64,000 nucleotides of DNA from NCBI GenBank assembly GCA_016177925.1, contig JACOUH010000133.1, positions 1 to 64,000 on the forward strand, in the 5' to 3' direction. The notes under the pieces were generated by a model, which saw nothing but the letters and a program-made list of their open reading frames with translations, did no database searches and was not told the origin of the DNA. Numbering within the stretch: position 1 is the stretch's first letter; each line of letters begins with the position of its first letter. This DNA comes from Planctomycetota bacterium. Its GTDB lineage: Bacteria; Planctomycetota; Planctomycetia; Gemmatales; Gemmataceae. Shown one piece after another: positions 24,602 to 32,680 of this stretch. A program made the position numbers and the translations under genes.

Positions 24602-26638
24602 ATGACTCCCGACGCCCTCCTCCGGCAGCGGCAGCTGCTCCAGGAACAGCTCCAACGACGAGAGATCGACCAGGCGACCTACGACCGTATGCTCGCCTTC
24701 TTCCAGGCGCTCGAAGGTTCGCCCTCGGCAGCGACGCCCTCGAACGAAACGCCGACGATGCCGACCGCGACGCCGGCCAAGACGGCAGGCGACGCGACCC
24801 CGGCCACGCTGTTTCCCTCGACGGCGCCGCTGCCCGGGGGCGAACGGCCGCGACCGGGACTGCAGGTCGGCGACTACCGGCTGGACGTCCCTCTCGGCGC
24901 CGGCGGCATGGGCGAGGTCTGGAAGGCCTGGGACCTTGTCGGCGAACGGCCCGTCGTCCTCAAGTTCCTCGTCGCCGAGTTCCAGCACAATGATGCCGAG
25001 ATGGCCCGGGTCAAGCAGACGTTCCAGCGCGTCTACGCCTTGCAGCACCAGCACATCTGCCCCGTCCTCCACCTTGGCCAGGACGCTCGCCTGGGCTACT
25101 TCGTCGTCATGAAGTTCATCGCCGGCAAGACGCTCTCCACTCATCGCGCCGCCGCCGGCGAACCGCTGACCCTGGAAGAACTGGTGCGGCTGCTGCGCCC
25201 GGTTGCCGACGCCTTGGACTACGCGCACCGCCAACGCATCGTCCATCGCGACATCAAGCCGTCCAACATCATGGTGAGTCCCGACGGGCAGGACGTCCAG
25301 GTGATCGACTTCGGCCTCGCCGCCGAGGTGCGAACCAGCGCCACGCGCATCAGCCGGGTCAGCATGGACGTCTCGGGCACCTACCCGTACATGGCCCCGG
25401 AACAATGGCGCGGCCAGTTCCAGGATGGCCGCACCGATCAGTACGCCCTGGCCGTGGTCGTCTACGAAATGCTGGCCGGCCGTGTGCCGTTCGAGGCGCC
25501 CGATCCGATGGTACTGGCTCGCATCGTCCTCGAGGAGCCGGTGCCGCCCATCGAGGGCCATCCGCCGCAGGTCAACGCGGCGCTGGCGCGGGCGCTGGCC
25601 AAGAAACGCGAGGATCGCTTCGCCACCTGCCGCGAGTTTGTCGAGGCGCTGGTCCGGCCGCTGGACCCTGTCGAGGCGGACATCCAGGCCGGCATCGCCG
25701 ACGTGGACGGGGCCATCGCTCGCCTGCCGCAGGCGCCGGGGTCGGCCCGCCTGGCACACGTCTGCGAGACAGTCGGAGTCGCCATCTCGCACGGGGCGCC
25801 GGTCTACAACCTGGGTATCCGCGACCCCGGGCGCCGCTTCGCCTGCTACGGCGGCTGTGCGCGGATCTATCTGCACACGGCACGGCAGCTCCTCGGCTGG
25901 CTGGAGCGCACCGCCCCCGCCGACCTGCCGGACCTCGCCGTCGCCCGTCGTGGCCTCTCCCGGCCGGTCGACGAGTTCGGGGACGTGACCGAGGACAACG
26001 CAGAGGACTTCGCCTGGGCCCTGCGCGGCGCGTTCGACCTGACGCTGTACGTCGACGTTCTCGACCAGGCACTCGGTGGGCTGCGAGCCTCCGGGCGAGC
26101 ATTGGGACTCAGCGTCGTGCAGCAGATGGCGCAGGCGGTACTCGAGCGCGGAGCCGCCCTGATCCAGACCCGGTCGCTGAGCGGCTGCGCCGAGCTGTTC
26201 CTGCACATCGCCCGCGGCTTGCTGCGGCTGGTCGAGGTGGGCAAGCCGGACGGTGCCGTCGTGGCCGCCCTCGCCGGGCTGGCCGCAGTGGTCCGCGACA
26301 ACCCGCAGATCAGCGAGGCCACCGTTGCCCCGCTGGTAAGACATCTTCTGGCCGAGTACCAGACACTGGCGCAGGGGTCGCGCCAGCCCGCGGAAGGACC
26401 AGCGGAGCGACCCGAAGCGGCCGGCAACGAGGAGGAACTCGAAGAAGATCTGAAACATGCACAGGAGATGCTGAAAGTCCGCAAGCGGCGCCTGCGCGTC
26501 CTGGAACTGCAGGAAGCGAAGGAAGGCGCGAACACTCCGGCCGAGCTGATCATCGAACTGGAAGACTTGCGTGCCGAGATCGCCGCCCTACAGGAAAGGA
26601 TCACGGGGCTGGAGCGCCGCCTCGGCCGGCGACGGTAA
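24602..26638 (+). CDS. Ser/Thr protein kinase with long helical C-terminal region
   Basis: 678 residues. The N-terminal 30 residues form a helix-hairpin (LLRQRQLLQEQLQRREIDQA), followed by a Pro/Thr-rich linker and a kinase domain at about 92-370: GAGGMGEV (99-106), Lys121, HRDIKPSN (215-222), DFG 236-238, PYMAPEQW. After the kinase, about 230 residues of an unassigned helical domain contain YGGCARIYLHTARQLLGWLE and repeated ALF/LLRLVE helices, and the last 70 residues are a charged coiled coil (EELEEDLKHAQEMLKVRKRR). No membrane segment. ATG at 24602 follows GAGGGACTCCCTC. Confidence 0.9.
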   Translation: MTPDALLRQRQLLQEQLQRREIDQATYDRMLAFFQALEGSPSAATPSNETPTMPTATPAKTAGDATPATLFPSTAPLPGGERPRPGLQVGDYRLDVPLGAGGMGEVWKAWDLVGERPVVLKFLVAEFQHNDAEMARVKQTFQRVYALQHQHICPVLHLGQDARLGYFVVMKFIAGKTLSTHRAAAGEPLTLEELVRLLRPVADALDYAHRQRIVHRDIKPSNIMVSPDGQDVQVIDFGLAAEVRTSATRISRVSMDVSGTYPYMAPEQWRGQFQDGRTDQYALAVVVYEMLAGRVPFEAPDPMVLARIVLEEPVPPIEGHPPQVNAALARALAKKREDRFATCREFVEALVRPLDPVEADIQAGIADVDGAIARLPQAPGSARLAHVCETVGVAISHGAPVYNLGIRDPGRRFACYGGCARIYLHTARQLLGWLERTAPADLPDLAVARRGLSRPVDEFGDVTEDNAEDFAWALRGAFDLTLYVDVLDQALGGLRASGRALGLSVVQQMAQAVLERGAALIQTRSLSGCAELFLHIARGLLRLVEVGKPDGAVVAALAGLAAVVRDNPQISEATVAPLVRHLLAEYQTLAQGSRQPAEGPAERPEAAGNEEELEEDLKHAQEMLKVRKRRLRVLELQEAKEGANTPAELIIELEDLRAEIAALQERITGLERRLGRRR

Positions 26639-26751
26639 ACCGTCCCGCCCGGAACAGCGTGAAACAACACGCTCTGTCCGGCATTCTTCCCGCACACGAG
26701 AGCCTCGGCACGACGCCCTGGGAACGAGAGGGAAGACATGGCGAAACAGAA

Positions 26752-27804
26752 TCAGGAGTGAGCCGCCACGTTGCGCAGGTCCTTCAAGAACGCCTCGACG
26801 TCTTGCGGCTCGGTGTCCCACGAGCCCATAAGGCGCTCGCCGCCCGCGATCGTGTAGAAGTGCCAGCCACGGCGGTGCAGTTCCTCGACCCAGCGCGGCG
26901 GCATCTGCACGAACACGGCGTTGGCCTGCACTGGATAGAGGATGCTGACGCCGTCCACACCGCGCAGTCCGGTCTCCAGTTCGCGGGCCATCGCGTTGGC
27001 GTGTTCGGCGTTTCGCAACCACGCACCCGATTCCAGCATCGCTGCCCACGGCGCGGCGACGTAGCGCATCTTGGCGAGCAGATGCCCAGCTTGCTTGCGA
27101 ATGTACTCGAACCCCTCGGCCAGCGCCCCATCGAAGAAGACCACCGCGTCGCCAAAGGCCATGCCGTTCTTCGTTCCGCCGAACGACAGCACGTCGACGC
27201 CTGCCTGCCAGGTCAGGGCCTTCGGCGGCAGGCGCAGGCTCGCGACGGCGTTGGCGAAACGGGCGCCGTCGACATGGAGGCGCAGTCTCAGGGCGCGGGC
27301 CGCCTCGCCAAGCGCTCGCAGTTCCTGGACTGTGTAGACGGTGCCTGCCTCGGTTGCCTGGCTGAGGCTCAGCACGCCCGGCTTGTGACTGTGAACATCG
27401 CGGCGCTTGCTGGCGGCCTCGCGCACGAGGTCCGGCGTGAGCTTCCCTTCAGCGCCCGGCACCGGGACGATCTTAATGCCGCCGGCGGCGTGCTCCGGCG
27501 CCCCGCACTCGTCGGTCTGAATGTGTGCGTCAGCATGACAGAGGACGCTGTGATAGGAGCGGCACAGGGCGGCCAGCGCGAGGGCATTCGCTGCGGTCCC
27601 TGTCGGCACGAAGAAGACGGCGCAGTCCGTCTCGAAAAGGTCGCGCAGCAGCGCCGTCGCCCGTGCCGTCCACGGATCATCGCCGTAGGCCGGCGCGTGG
27701 CCCTCGTTGGCACGCGCCAGCGCCTCGAGGGCCTCGGGACAAATGCCGGCGTAGGTGTCGCTGGCGAACTGTGGAGGAGGGTGCCGGTCCGCGTTGTTGT
27801 TCAT
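26752..27804 (-). CDS. Low-specificity threonine aldolase family protein
   Basis: 350 residues of a fold-type I PLP enzyme. The PLP lysine is in SFGGTKNGMAFGD; FFVPTGTAANALALAAL, HADAHIQTDECGAPEHAAGG, LSLSQATEAGTVYT and LHVDGARFANA match threonine aldolases, which cleave L-threonine to glycine and acetaldehyde. The ORF extends to 27858 but MNNNADRHPPPQFASD at 27804 starts closest to the conserved FASDTYAGI. Stands alone, convergent with the kinase. Confidence 0.88.
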   Translation of the reverse strand: MNNNADRHPPPQFASDTYAGICPEALEALARANEGHAPAYGDDPWTARATALLRDLFETDCAVFFVPTGTAANALALAALCRSYHSVLCHADAHIQTDECGAPEHAAGGIKIVPVPGAEGKLTPDLVREAASKRRDVHSHKPGVLSLSQATEAGTVYTVQELRALGEAARALRLRLHVDGARFANAVASLRLPPKALTWQAGVDVLSFGGTKNGMAFGDAVVFFDGALAEGFEYIRKQAGHLLAKMRYVAAPWAAMLESGAWLRNAEHANAMARELETGLRGVDGVSILYPVQANAVFVQMPPRWVEELHRRGWHFYTIAGGERLMGSWDTEPQDVEAFLKDLRNVAAHS

Positions 27805-27829
27805 GGCGGCGCGATGGTCAGAGGGATAA

Positions 27830-29362
27830 TCAACAGGAGGGCAACAGGCAGCCGTCACAGTCCTTGCCGCGGGCGCCGCTCAGGATACAGAGCAAGGAAG
27901 ACGCCGACCAGGGGAGGAACGGGGGTAGCTCCACAAGAGGCTCCAGGACAGTGCATCGCGGACGGGAGAGACGTGGGCGGAGGCCCGTCGCCTGGTCGCC
28001 GGTCCGCCGCCGGGTCTCCGGAAGGTCAGCCTGCCAGGCAGCCTGCCAACTCACGCCCCCTCGTGGCAGGCTGCCCCGTCGCCGCAACCGCCTTGATCCA
28101 CAAGGAGTTGCGGCAGGCGAATCGAGCAGCGTGCCAACCTGCCACGGTGTCTCGGGAGGAGGTGCCTGCTCAGGCACGCGACCGGTCTGCCCGCATGGGG
28201 GACTTTCTGTCGCCTTCCGCCTGCTCGACGACGTTGCTGTCTTCGCCCCGCCGCAGGAGGCGGCCCACGCGGAGCCGGCGGCGAAGGACTTCGCCGCGTT
28301 CCGCTTGACCCGCTGCATGCCGCAGTGCAGCATCAGGGGCGGGACGATCTGTGCAAGAATGCGCATTGGCTCTTCGACAACGGGTTGTGGACGCTCAGCG
28401 ATGACTGCAAGGTGGTGGTCGCCGTCGGACAGTTCACGGAGCACAGTCCTGACCAGAAGGCCCTCTCCGCGTACCACGGCTGCCAGATCGGCGGGGCCCG
28501 ATTCCTCCTCTTCCTTCGGCTGACGCTTTATCTTCAGCGTCTCGCCGAGGATGGAGGCGGTGAACGCTCCCTCGGCCATCGTCAGGTGCAGGTCGGGCAG
28601 ATCCTCGGTCTTCTCGTGTACCTGGGCGAGGAGCGCTTGGATGGGAGTGTGGACGTAGAGCTGAAGAAACCGGCTGAGTGTCGTTCCGGCCAGCGAGTCG
28701 AAGTGCTTCCAGGCGTCCCGGCCGATGTGTACCTCGCCGCCCTCGGCGAGGAACTTCCGCTTCAGCTCGTCGAGCTTCGGATTCGGGGTCGGGTCGAGCA
28801 CCACGAGAACGGGGACATAGCCGCTGAATTTGCAGTCCGTGGGGAAGTCCAGCTCCTCCCTCCAGCGGCCCTGACCCGACGCGGCAATCGTGACCCGGAT
28901 CTTGATTTCGTACGCCCTCTTCTCCAGCACGCAATCGCACTGGCGGCCCTTCCTCAGCGCTTTGGGGACGATCGTCCCGAACTGGAGGAGCCCGCGAGGC
29001 CCGACCTGATCGATGGTCGGCACGGGCTGGGTCTGCAGGATGCGGGCGTACTTCAGGCGGGTCTTGTGGAGGGTCGCGAGGCAGGAAAAGTACGTGTCGG
29101 CGTTCGCGTCGAGACCGACGAGCCGCTCGAACATCGCGACGAAATCGACCGAGGGGATCACGAGGCCCTCCAACGAACCGGAACTGAAGAACTTCGGCAC
29201 GCGCTTCGGCAGTTCCGGGAATTGCTTCAGAAGGTTGAGGTCGCGCGCGATGACGCCGACGAGGAAGGCGCAGGCCCCGTCGCTGAGGGCGACCCCCTGC
29301 TTGCCTCCACCCACTGCGCGGGCCTTGGAGAGGATCGTCCGCTGCACCTGTGTCAGTCCCAT
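27830..29362 (-). CDS. Putative type II restriction endonuclease with aberrant C-terminus
   Basis: 510 residues in the open frame, but only about the first 290 look natural. ATG at 29362 overlaps the end of the methyltransferase gene by 10 bases. A likely PD-(D/E)xK core is D143...YEIK at 151-154, continued as IRVTIAASGQGRWREELDFP and VPVLVVLDPTPNPKLDELKR. No named restriction family is claimed. From about residue 291 the reading frame is antisense to an HNH-nuclease remnant on the plus strand (28325-28489) and turns to Arg/Ser/Pro-rich sequence, so the original 3' end was lost and translation runs on. Function inferred from the neighbour methyltransferase. Confidence 0.65.
   Translation of the reverse strand: MGLTQVQRTILSKARAVGGGKQGVALSDGACAFLVGVIARDLNLLKQFPELPKRVPKFFSSGSLEGLVIPSVDFVAMFERLVGLDANADTYFSCLATLHKTRLKYARILQTQPVPTIDQVGPRGLLQFGTIVPKALRKGRQCDCVLEKRAYEIKIRVTIAASGQGRWREELDFPTDCKFSGYVPVLVVLDPTPNPKLDELKRKFLAEGGEVHIGRDAWKHFDSLAGTTLSRFLQLYVHTPIQALLAQVHEKTEDLPDLHLTMAEGAFTASILGETLKIKRQPKEEEESGPADLAAVVRGEGLLVRTVLRELSDGDHHLAVIAERPQPVVEEPMRILAQIVPPLMLHCGMQRVKRNAAKSFAAGSAWAASCGGAKTATSSSRRKATESPPCGQTGRVPEQAPPPETPWQVGTLLDSPAATPCGSRRLRRRGSLPRGGVSWQAAWQADLPETRRRTGDQATGLRPRLSRPRCTVLEPLVELPPFLPWSASSLLCILSGARGKDCDGCLLPSC
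27859..28324. other. Gap with no convincing gene
   Basis: Between the threonine aldolase start and the HNH remnant nothing is recognisable except the run-on end of the restriction gene on the minus strand. The plus-strand stretch around 28195-28305 (GGLSVAFRLLDDVAVFAPPQ) might be a decayed coding fragment but is not identifiable. Confidence 0.5.
28325..28489 (+). pseudogene. HNH endonuclease C-terminal remnant
   Basis: 55 codons read DDLCKNAHWLFDNGLWTLSD followed by KVVVAVGQFTEHSPDQKALS and AYHGCQI, the strand-helix end of HNH nucleases in which LCKNAHWLFDNGLW carries the catalytic and metal-binding residues. Upstream the frame is not like HNH proteins, and downstream it becomes antisense to the restriction gene. 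It is a fragment with no plausible start site. Confidence 0.7.
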
Positions 29363-30618
29363 AGCAGCGTTTCCTTCGGCGTCTGCTTCTTCAGGAACGT
29401 GGCCCGTACCCGCTGCGTCACCCGCTCCAGCGCCGGGCTCTTGCCGTTGGAGAGCGTGGGGACGAAGCTGAGGAGCTGACCGTTTCCGGCCTGGGCGACG
29501 GCATTTTCCAGGTCCTTCAGCAGCGTCTCGCCAATCACTTTCGCCAGCAGCACCGGAACCGCATTGCCGATGAGGAGGGCCTGTTCGGAAACGGTCCCGC
29601 TGAACAGGAAGTCGTCGGGAAACGTCTGCACCCTCGCACACTCCCGCAGCGTGAGGTTCCGGTGCTCGGTCGGGTGAAGGAACTCGGACAGCGCCCCTCC
29701 GGTGATCGCCTTGCAGGGCTGATCGGGCTCCAGCCGCCGGACGCCAGACGGGGGGCCGCCACGCCGCTCTGTCGGGGTCCCGTCCATCACCCGCCGATAG
29801 GCACGGCGGCGGTAGCTATCGTGCCACAGCCCCTCGGGCAGGTCCCGCATCCTCTGCCCGGGTTTCAGAGCCTTCGCCCGCTCCAGATCGACGCCCACCA
29901 GCGGGCGGAAGAAGTGCCCCGGCGGGGTCCCCGGCTCCTCCGTGGAAGGCTCGGGGAGCCCCGCCAGGGATTCCTCCAGCGTCGGCGTTCTGGGGTACCC
30001 GTTGCCGGCCAGCCTCGCCCCGGGCGCGCCGTAGGCGGAGTGCGTCGGCTCAGGGAAGCCCGGGTCCCAGCCGAGCCCGCCGATGGCGAGGACGCGCTTT
30101 CGATGTTGGGGGACGCCGAAGTTCGCCGCGTTCACCTTGCGGAGGTGGATGCGGTACCCGGTCTCCACGAGCGGCGAGAGAAGATCCATCACGTAGGCGC
30201 CGTCTTCACTCGTGAGGAACCCTTCGACGTTCTCGAACACAAACGCGAGAGGCCGCCGCCGGGCTACTATTCTGGCGAAGCACGTCACGAGCGTATTGCG
30301 CTGATCCCCCTGTCGGCGCAGCCCCGCCGAGGAGAACCCCTGACAAGGCGGGCCGCCGGCGATTACGTCGGCGTCGGGGAGGTCGGTCTCTTCCGAAATG
30401 CTCTCTTCCCTGCAGTGCTGGCCGAAGTTCTCCCGGTAAGTCTGGACGGCCGCCTTGCTGTTGTCCACGGCGGAGAGGAGTTCAAAGCCGGCGAGTTTCA
30501 GGCCCAGCGACAGGCCACCGGCGCCGCAGAAGAGATCGACGCACCTCGGAACGAAACGGAACGGCAGAGATGCTGCCACGTTCTCCTGGCAAGCCATGTT
30601 CTTCCGCTTACGAGACAT
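29353..30618 (-). CDS. dcm: DNA (cytosine-5-)-methyltransferase
   Basis: 421 residues with all landmark motifs: I (CVDLFCGAGGLSLGL), IV with the catalytic Cys (GGPPCQGFSSAG), VI (VFENVEGF), VIII (GVPQHRKRVLAIGG), a target-recognition region at about 190-310, IX (LTLRECARVQTFPDDF) and X (LIGNAVPVLLAKVI). It methylates cytosine at C5 in a sequence that cannot be told from here. Its 3' end overlaps the start of the putative restriction gene by 10 bases, so the two are a type II restriction-modification pair. Confidence 0.95.
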   Translation of the reverse strand: MSRKRKNMACQENVAASLPFRFVPRCVDLFCGAGGLSLGLKLAGFELLSAVDNSKAAVQTYRENFGQHCREESISEETDLPDADVIAGGPPCQGFSSAGLRRQGDQRNTLVTCFARIVARRRPLAFVFENVEGFLTSEDGAYVMDLLSPLVETGYRIHLRKVNAANFGVPQHRKRVLAIGGLGWDPGFPEPTHSAYGAPGARLAGNGYPRTPTLEESLAGLPEPSTEEPGTPPGHFFRPLVGVDLERAKALKPGQRMRDLPEGLWHDSYRRRAYRRVMDGTPTERRGGPPSGVRRLEPDQPCKAITGGALSEFLHPTEHRNLTLRECARVQTFPDDFLFSGTVSEQALLIGNAVPVLLAKVIGETLLKDLENAVAQAGNGQLLSFVPTLSNGKSPALERVTQRVRATFLKKQTPKETLLWD

Positions 30619-30981
30619 CCCGGCACCCGCTCATATCTCAGAGAGCGACCCGCGCGTAGCGGACGGCTTACTATACGCACGGACATTATTACCTGGCGCA
30701 GGTGTTGATTCCAGAGTAACTTGCGCGGTTTGCGTAAGTGCGCGCAGCCCTTGCACTTATCGTCAATTGGGGAGATGGGAGTGAGGAAATTGCAGCGCAT
30801 GCTGCCTTCGTCGTCGCCGTCCGGAGTCTGAGGATCTGAGCCCCTCCAGCCGCGACAGCGGGTACAATGGGGCGCGGCCCCCGGACGCAAGCCGGTGTGG
30901 CAGAGGCGACGCTGCTGCCGCTGCATGCATTGGTCACAGCCAGAGCGGAGTTCCGAGGAGATGGGGCTCTGGCGGTGTCGC
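30619..30981. other. AT-richer intergenic stretch
   Basis: No gene is supported. It holds the upstream region of the methyltransferase, a run of TTACTATACGCACGGACATT type lower-GC sequence, and a degraded arm (CCAGCCGCGACAGCGGGTAC) of a dispersed palindrome near 30848. It separates the two halves of the defence island. Confidence 0.5.
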
Positions 30982-32064
30982 TTATGCCTGGGAGTCGATC
31001 CAGAACGCGAATCTCCGCGCGGCATCTAGAAAGCGCTGGGCATGTGGTCTCTCGCAATAGATGTCCTTGCCCAGGCTGTCATCATGGTAGTAGCAGTCGG
31101 CCTCATGCTGCGTGTTGCGGGCTCTATAGAGATGCAGCAAGTCTTGAAGCCCGGCACGATCCACCGTGACGTAGAGCGGCCGGCTGCCCTGCTGCAAGAC
31201 CGTTTCGATCTTCTGATCGAAGGGAAGATGCTTAGGCGGGAAGGACACACCCCACTCAGCGCAATAGAAGCGGAGGGCGGCGTCGACCGCCGAGCCGGCT
31301 GAGCGGATGCAGTCCTTGACGTCGCCCCGCTGCAGAGCTTCTTCAGCTCTCCTCAACTCGTCTTTAGAGCCGTAGTGGGTCTTGAGTGCTTTTGCGCGCT
31401 TTCTGATTGCGGTGTCGTCGGTGACGGGATTTGTGCGGCTGGGGAAGGAAAATGCCTGGCTCCACACGAGACCGAGGGTATGTAGCGCGGGGCCTGCCTC
31501 CGTGAATCCGAACCCTGCGAGTGATGCATGGCCCGGCCCCCGAGGTTCTCCGCAGTCGGCGTTCACGTACTTGCCGGGTGCCGGGACCGGATTGCAGACG
31601 AAATCAAGGCCTGGCGTCCAGTAGCCATAACGGTAGCCGTCTCTGCTTAGCAGCTGGTCGGTCAGCGCTTTCACTTCGGGGAGATCAAAGATTTCAAAGC
31701 CAACGAGCGTGCGCATCCTTTGGAGGATGTCACACTCCGCTGCCGTGTCGAGGGTATCCGCCTTCACGTCCGCGCTGAAGCTGGCAAGTGCATATGAAGG
31801 CCAGCGGATCTCGGCATAGGGATCTACCCATTGGACCGCACCGATCGATGGGCCGTCCTGGCTCTCCCAGGGATGCGCGTAATTTGGGCGCACCTTGGTG
31901 CTTTCAGCGGCGCCGGTGAGGAGCGGCGCACCGAACTGGACCTTGAGATAGCCGTCCAGGGATAGGCCGCCCTTCGTGATCAGGACGGCTTTGGGCAGCG
32001 CAAGGTCTTCGCGGGTAAAGGACCGCGAAAAGAACTGGACGGCACGAAGTTGGAGCGTTTGCAT
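30982..32064 (-). CDS. Hypothetical protein with HEPN-like C-terminal helices
   Basis: 360 residues, unrecognised as a whole. The N-terminal about 215 residues are alpha/beta, with FSRSFTREDLALPKAVLITK and YAHPWESQDGPSIGAVQWVD but no motif I know. The C-terminal about 130 residues have the helical pattern of HEPN-like domains (EEALQRGDVKDCIRSAGSAV, DAALRFYCAEWG, LQDLLHLYRARNTQHEADCY); a catalytic R-x4-6-H is not certain, though RNTQH might serve. Lower GC than the surrounding genes suggests transfer. Position inside the restriction island suggests a defence role; this is inference. Confidence 0.6.
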   Translation of the reverse strand: MQTLQLRAVQFFSRSFTREDLALPKAVLITKGGLSLDGYLKVQFGAPLLTGAAESTKVRPNYAHPWESQDGPSIGAVQWVDPYAEIRWPSYALASFSADVKADTLDTAAECDILQRMRTLVGFEIFDLPEVKALTDQLLSRDGYRYGYWTPGLDFVCNPVPAPGKYVNADCGEPRGPGHASLAGFGFTEAGPALHTLGLVWSQAFSFPSRTNPVTDDTAIRKRAKALKTHYGSKDELRRAEEALQRGDVKDCIRSAGSAVDAALRFYCAEWGVSFPPKHLPFDQKIETVLQQGSRPLYVTVDRAGLQDLLHLYRARNTQHEADCYYHDDSLGKDIYCERPHAQRFLDAARRFAFWIDSQA

Positions 32065-32281
32065 GGAGAGTCATTCCGCAGGGCAAAGCCGGTCGCTGCC
32101 ACCACAAGGCATTGTAGCGTGAGAGCAGGAGGCGACTAATCACCAGGACACGCGGCGGAACGAAAAGGTTTGCACGTGGCACGCCTGATTGCCAGCCAGA
32201 CGCGCAAGCGCTAGATCTGCTCGATCTGGTGCCGCCGCTCCTCTTCGTCCCCCCTCCGGAGCAGAATCCACGCGCTGATGA

Positions 32282-32392
32282 GTTGGGACGCGCCAGCGCC
32301 TCGAAGGACGGCCCGTCCTATCGCTCGATGTCTTCGACCCGCCCGAGGGCGCGACCTCGCAAGGCCAGCCACGGAAGGACGGCCATGAATGA
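32282..32392 (+). pseudogene. Possible remnant of a gene upstream of the dndD-like fragment
   Basis: The frame ending PVLSLDVFDPPEGATSQGQP then RKDGHE stops at 32390-32392, overlapping the dndD-like ATG as ATGA, the usual coupling of genes in one operon. No longer homology can be named and a stop precedes it at about 32276, so this may be the tail of a lost gene. Confidence 0.35.
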
Positions 32393-32478
32393 TCCTCGAC
32401 AAGCTGACGCTGCGCAACTTCTGCCTGTTCCACGGCAAACAGCTTCTCGACCTGTCGCCCGGCAGGCGGAACGGCAAG
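32389..32478 (+). pseudogene. dndD-like SMC-type ATPase, N-terminal fragment
   Basis: Thirty codons, MILDKLTLRNFCLFHGKQLL then DLSPGRRNGK, are the usual first strand and turn of DndD-like ATPases, which continue into a Walker A segment. After GRRNGK the frame turns to CCALLRAGAEPRGGG and stops at 32577 without a Walker A. The middle of the same type of gene reappears at 35073. Confidence 0.7.
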
Positions 32479-32602
32479 GGGCGGCGCTGCTGCGCACTGC
32501 TCAGAGCCGGAGCTGAGCCCCGAGGAGGTGGGGTCTGTCACGGCTCTTCCGGAGATGGGGGCAAGCGAGCAGATTGAAGCGGCGGGTGGGAGACGGCTTT
32601 CG

Positions 32603-32630
32603 TTGAAAACAGCGGATCGCCGGGTAGAAT
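32603..32630 (+). promoter_or_regulatory. Sigma70-type promoter of the second methyltransferase
   Basis: -35 TTGAAA at 32603-32608, 16-bp spacer, -10 TAGAAT at 32625-32630. It lies about 50 bases before the methyltransferase ATG, with an inverted repeat (32628-32645) on its downstream edge. Confidence 0.65.
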
Positions 32631-32645
32631 ATACAGACGTATATT
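32628..32645. promoter_or_regulatory. Candidate operator palindrome AATATACAGACGTATATT
   Basis: Perfect 7-bp arms AATATAC/GTATATT around AGAC, overlapping the -10 element. AT-rich against a GC-rich background. It is placed as expected for autoregulation of a restriction-modification operon by the methyltransferase or a small controller protein; no controller gene is visible nearby. Confidence 0.6.
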
Positions 32646-32680
32646 GAGCCGGCCGCTGGTCCTTGCTGCAGGTGCGTGGG

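Noticed and set aside
25405-28308. 967-residue plus-strand ORF across kinase and aldolase
   Set aside because: It overlaps two well-supported genes in other frames and is composed of Arg/Pro/Ala-rich shadow sequence.
27830-29362. Assignment of the restriction gene to the ApaLI family
   Set aside because: The sequence around the presumed active site does not match what I recall of ApaLI-like enzymes closely enough; left unnamed.
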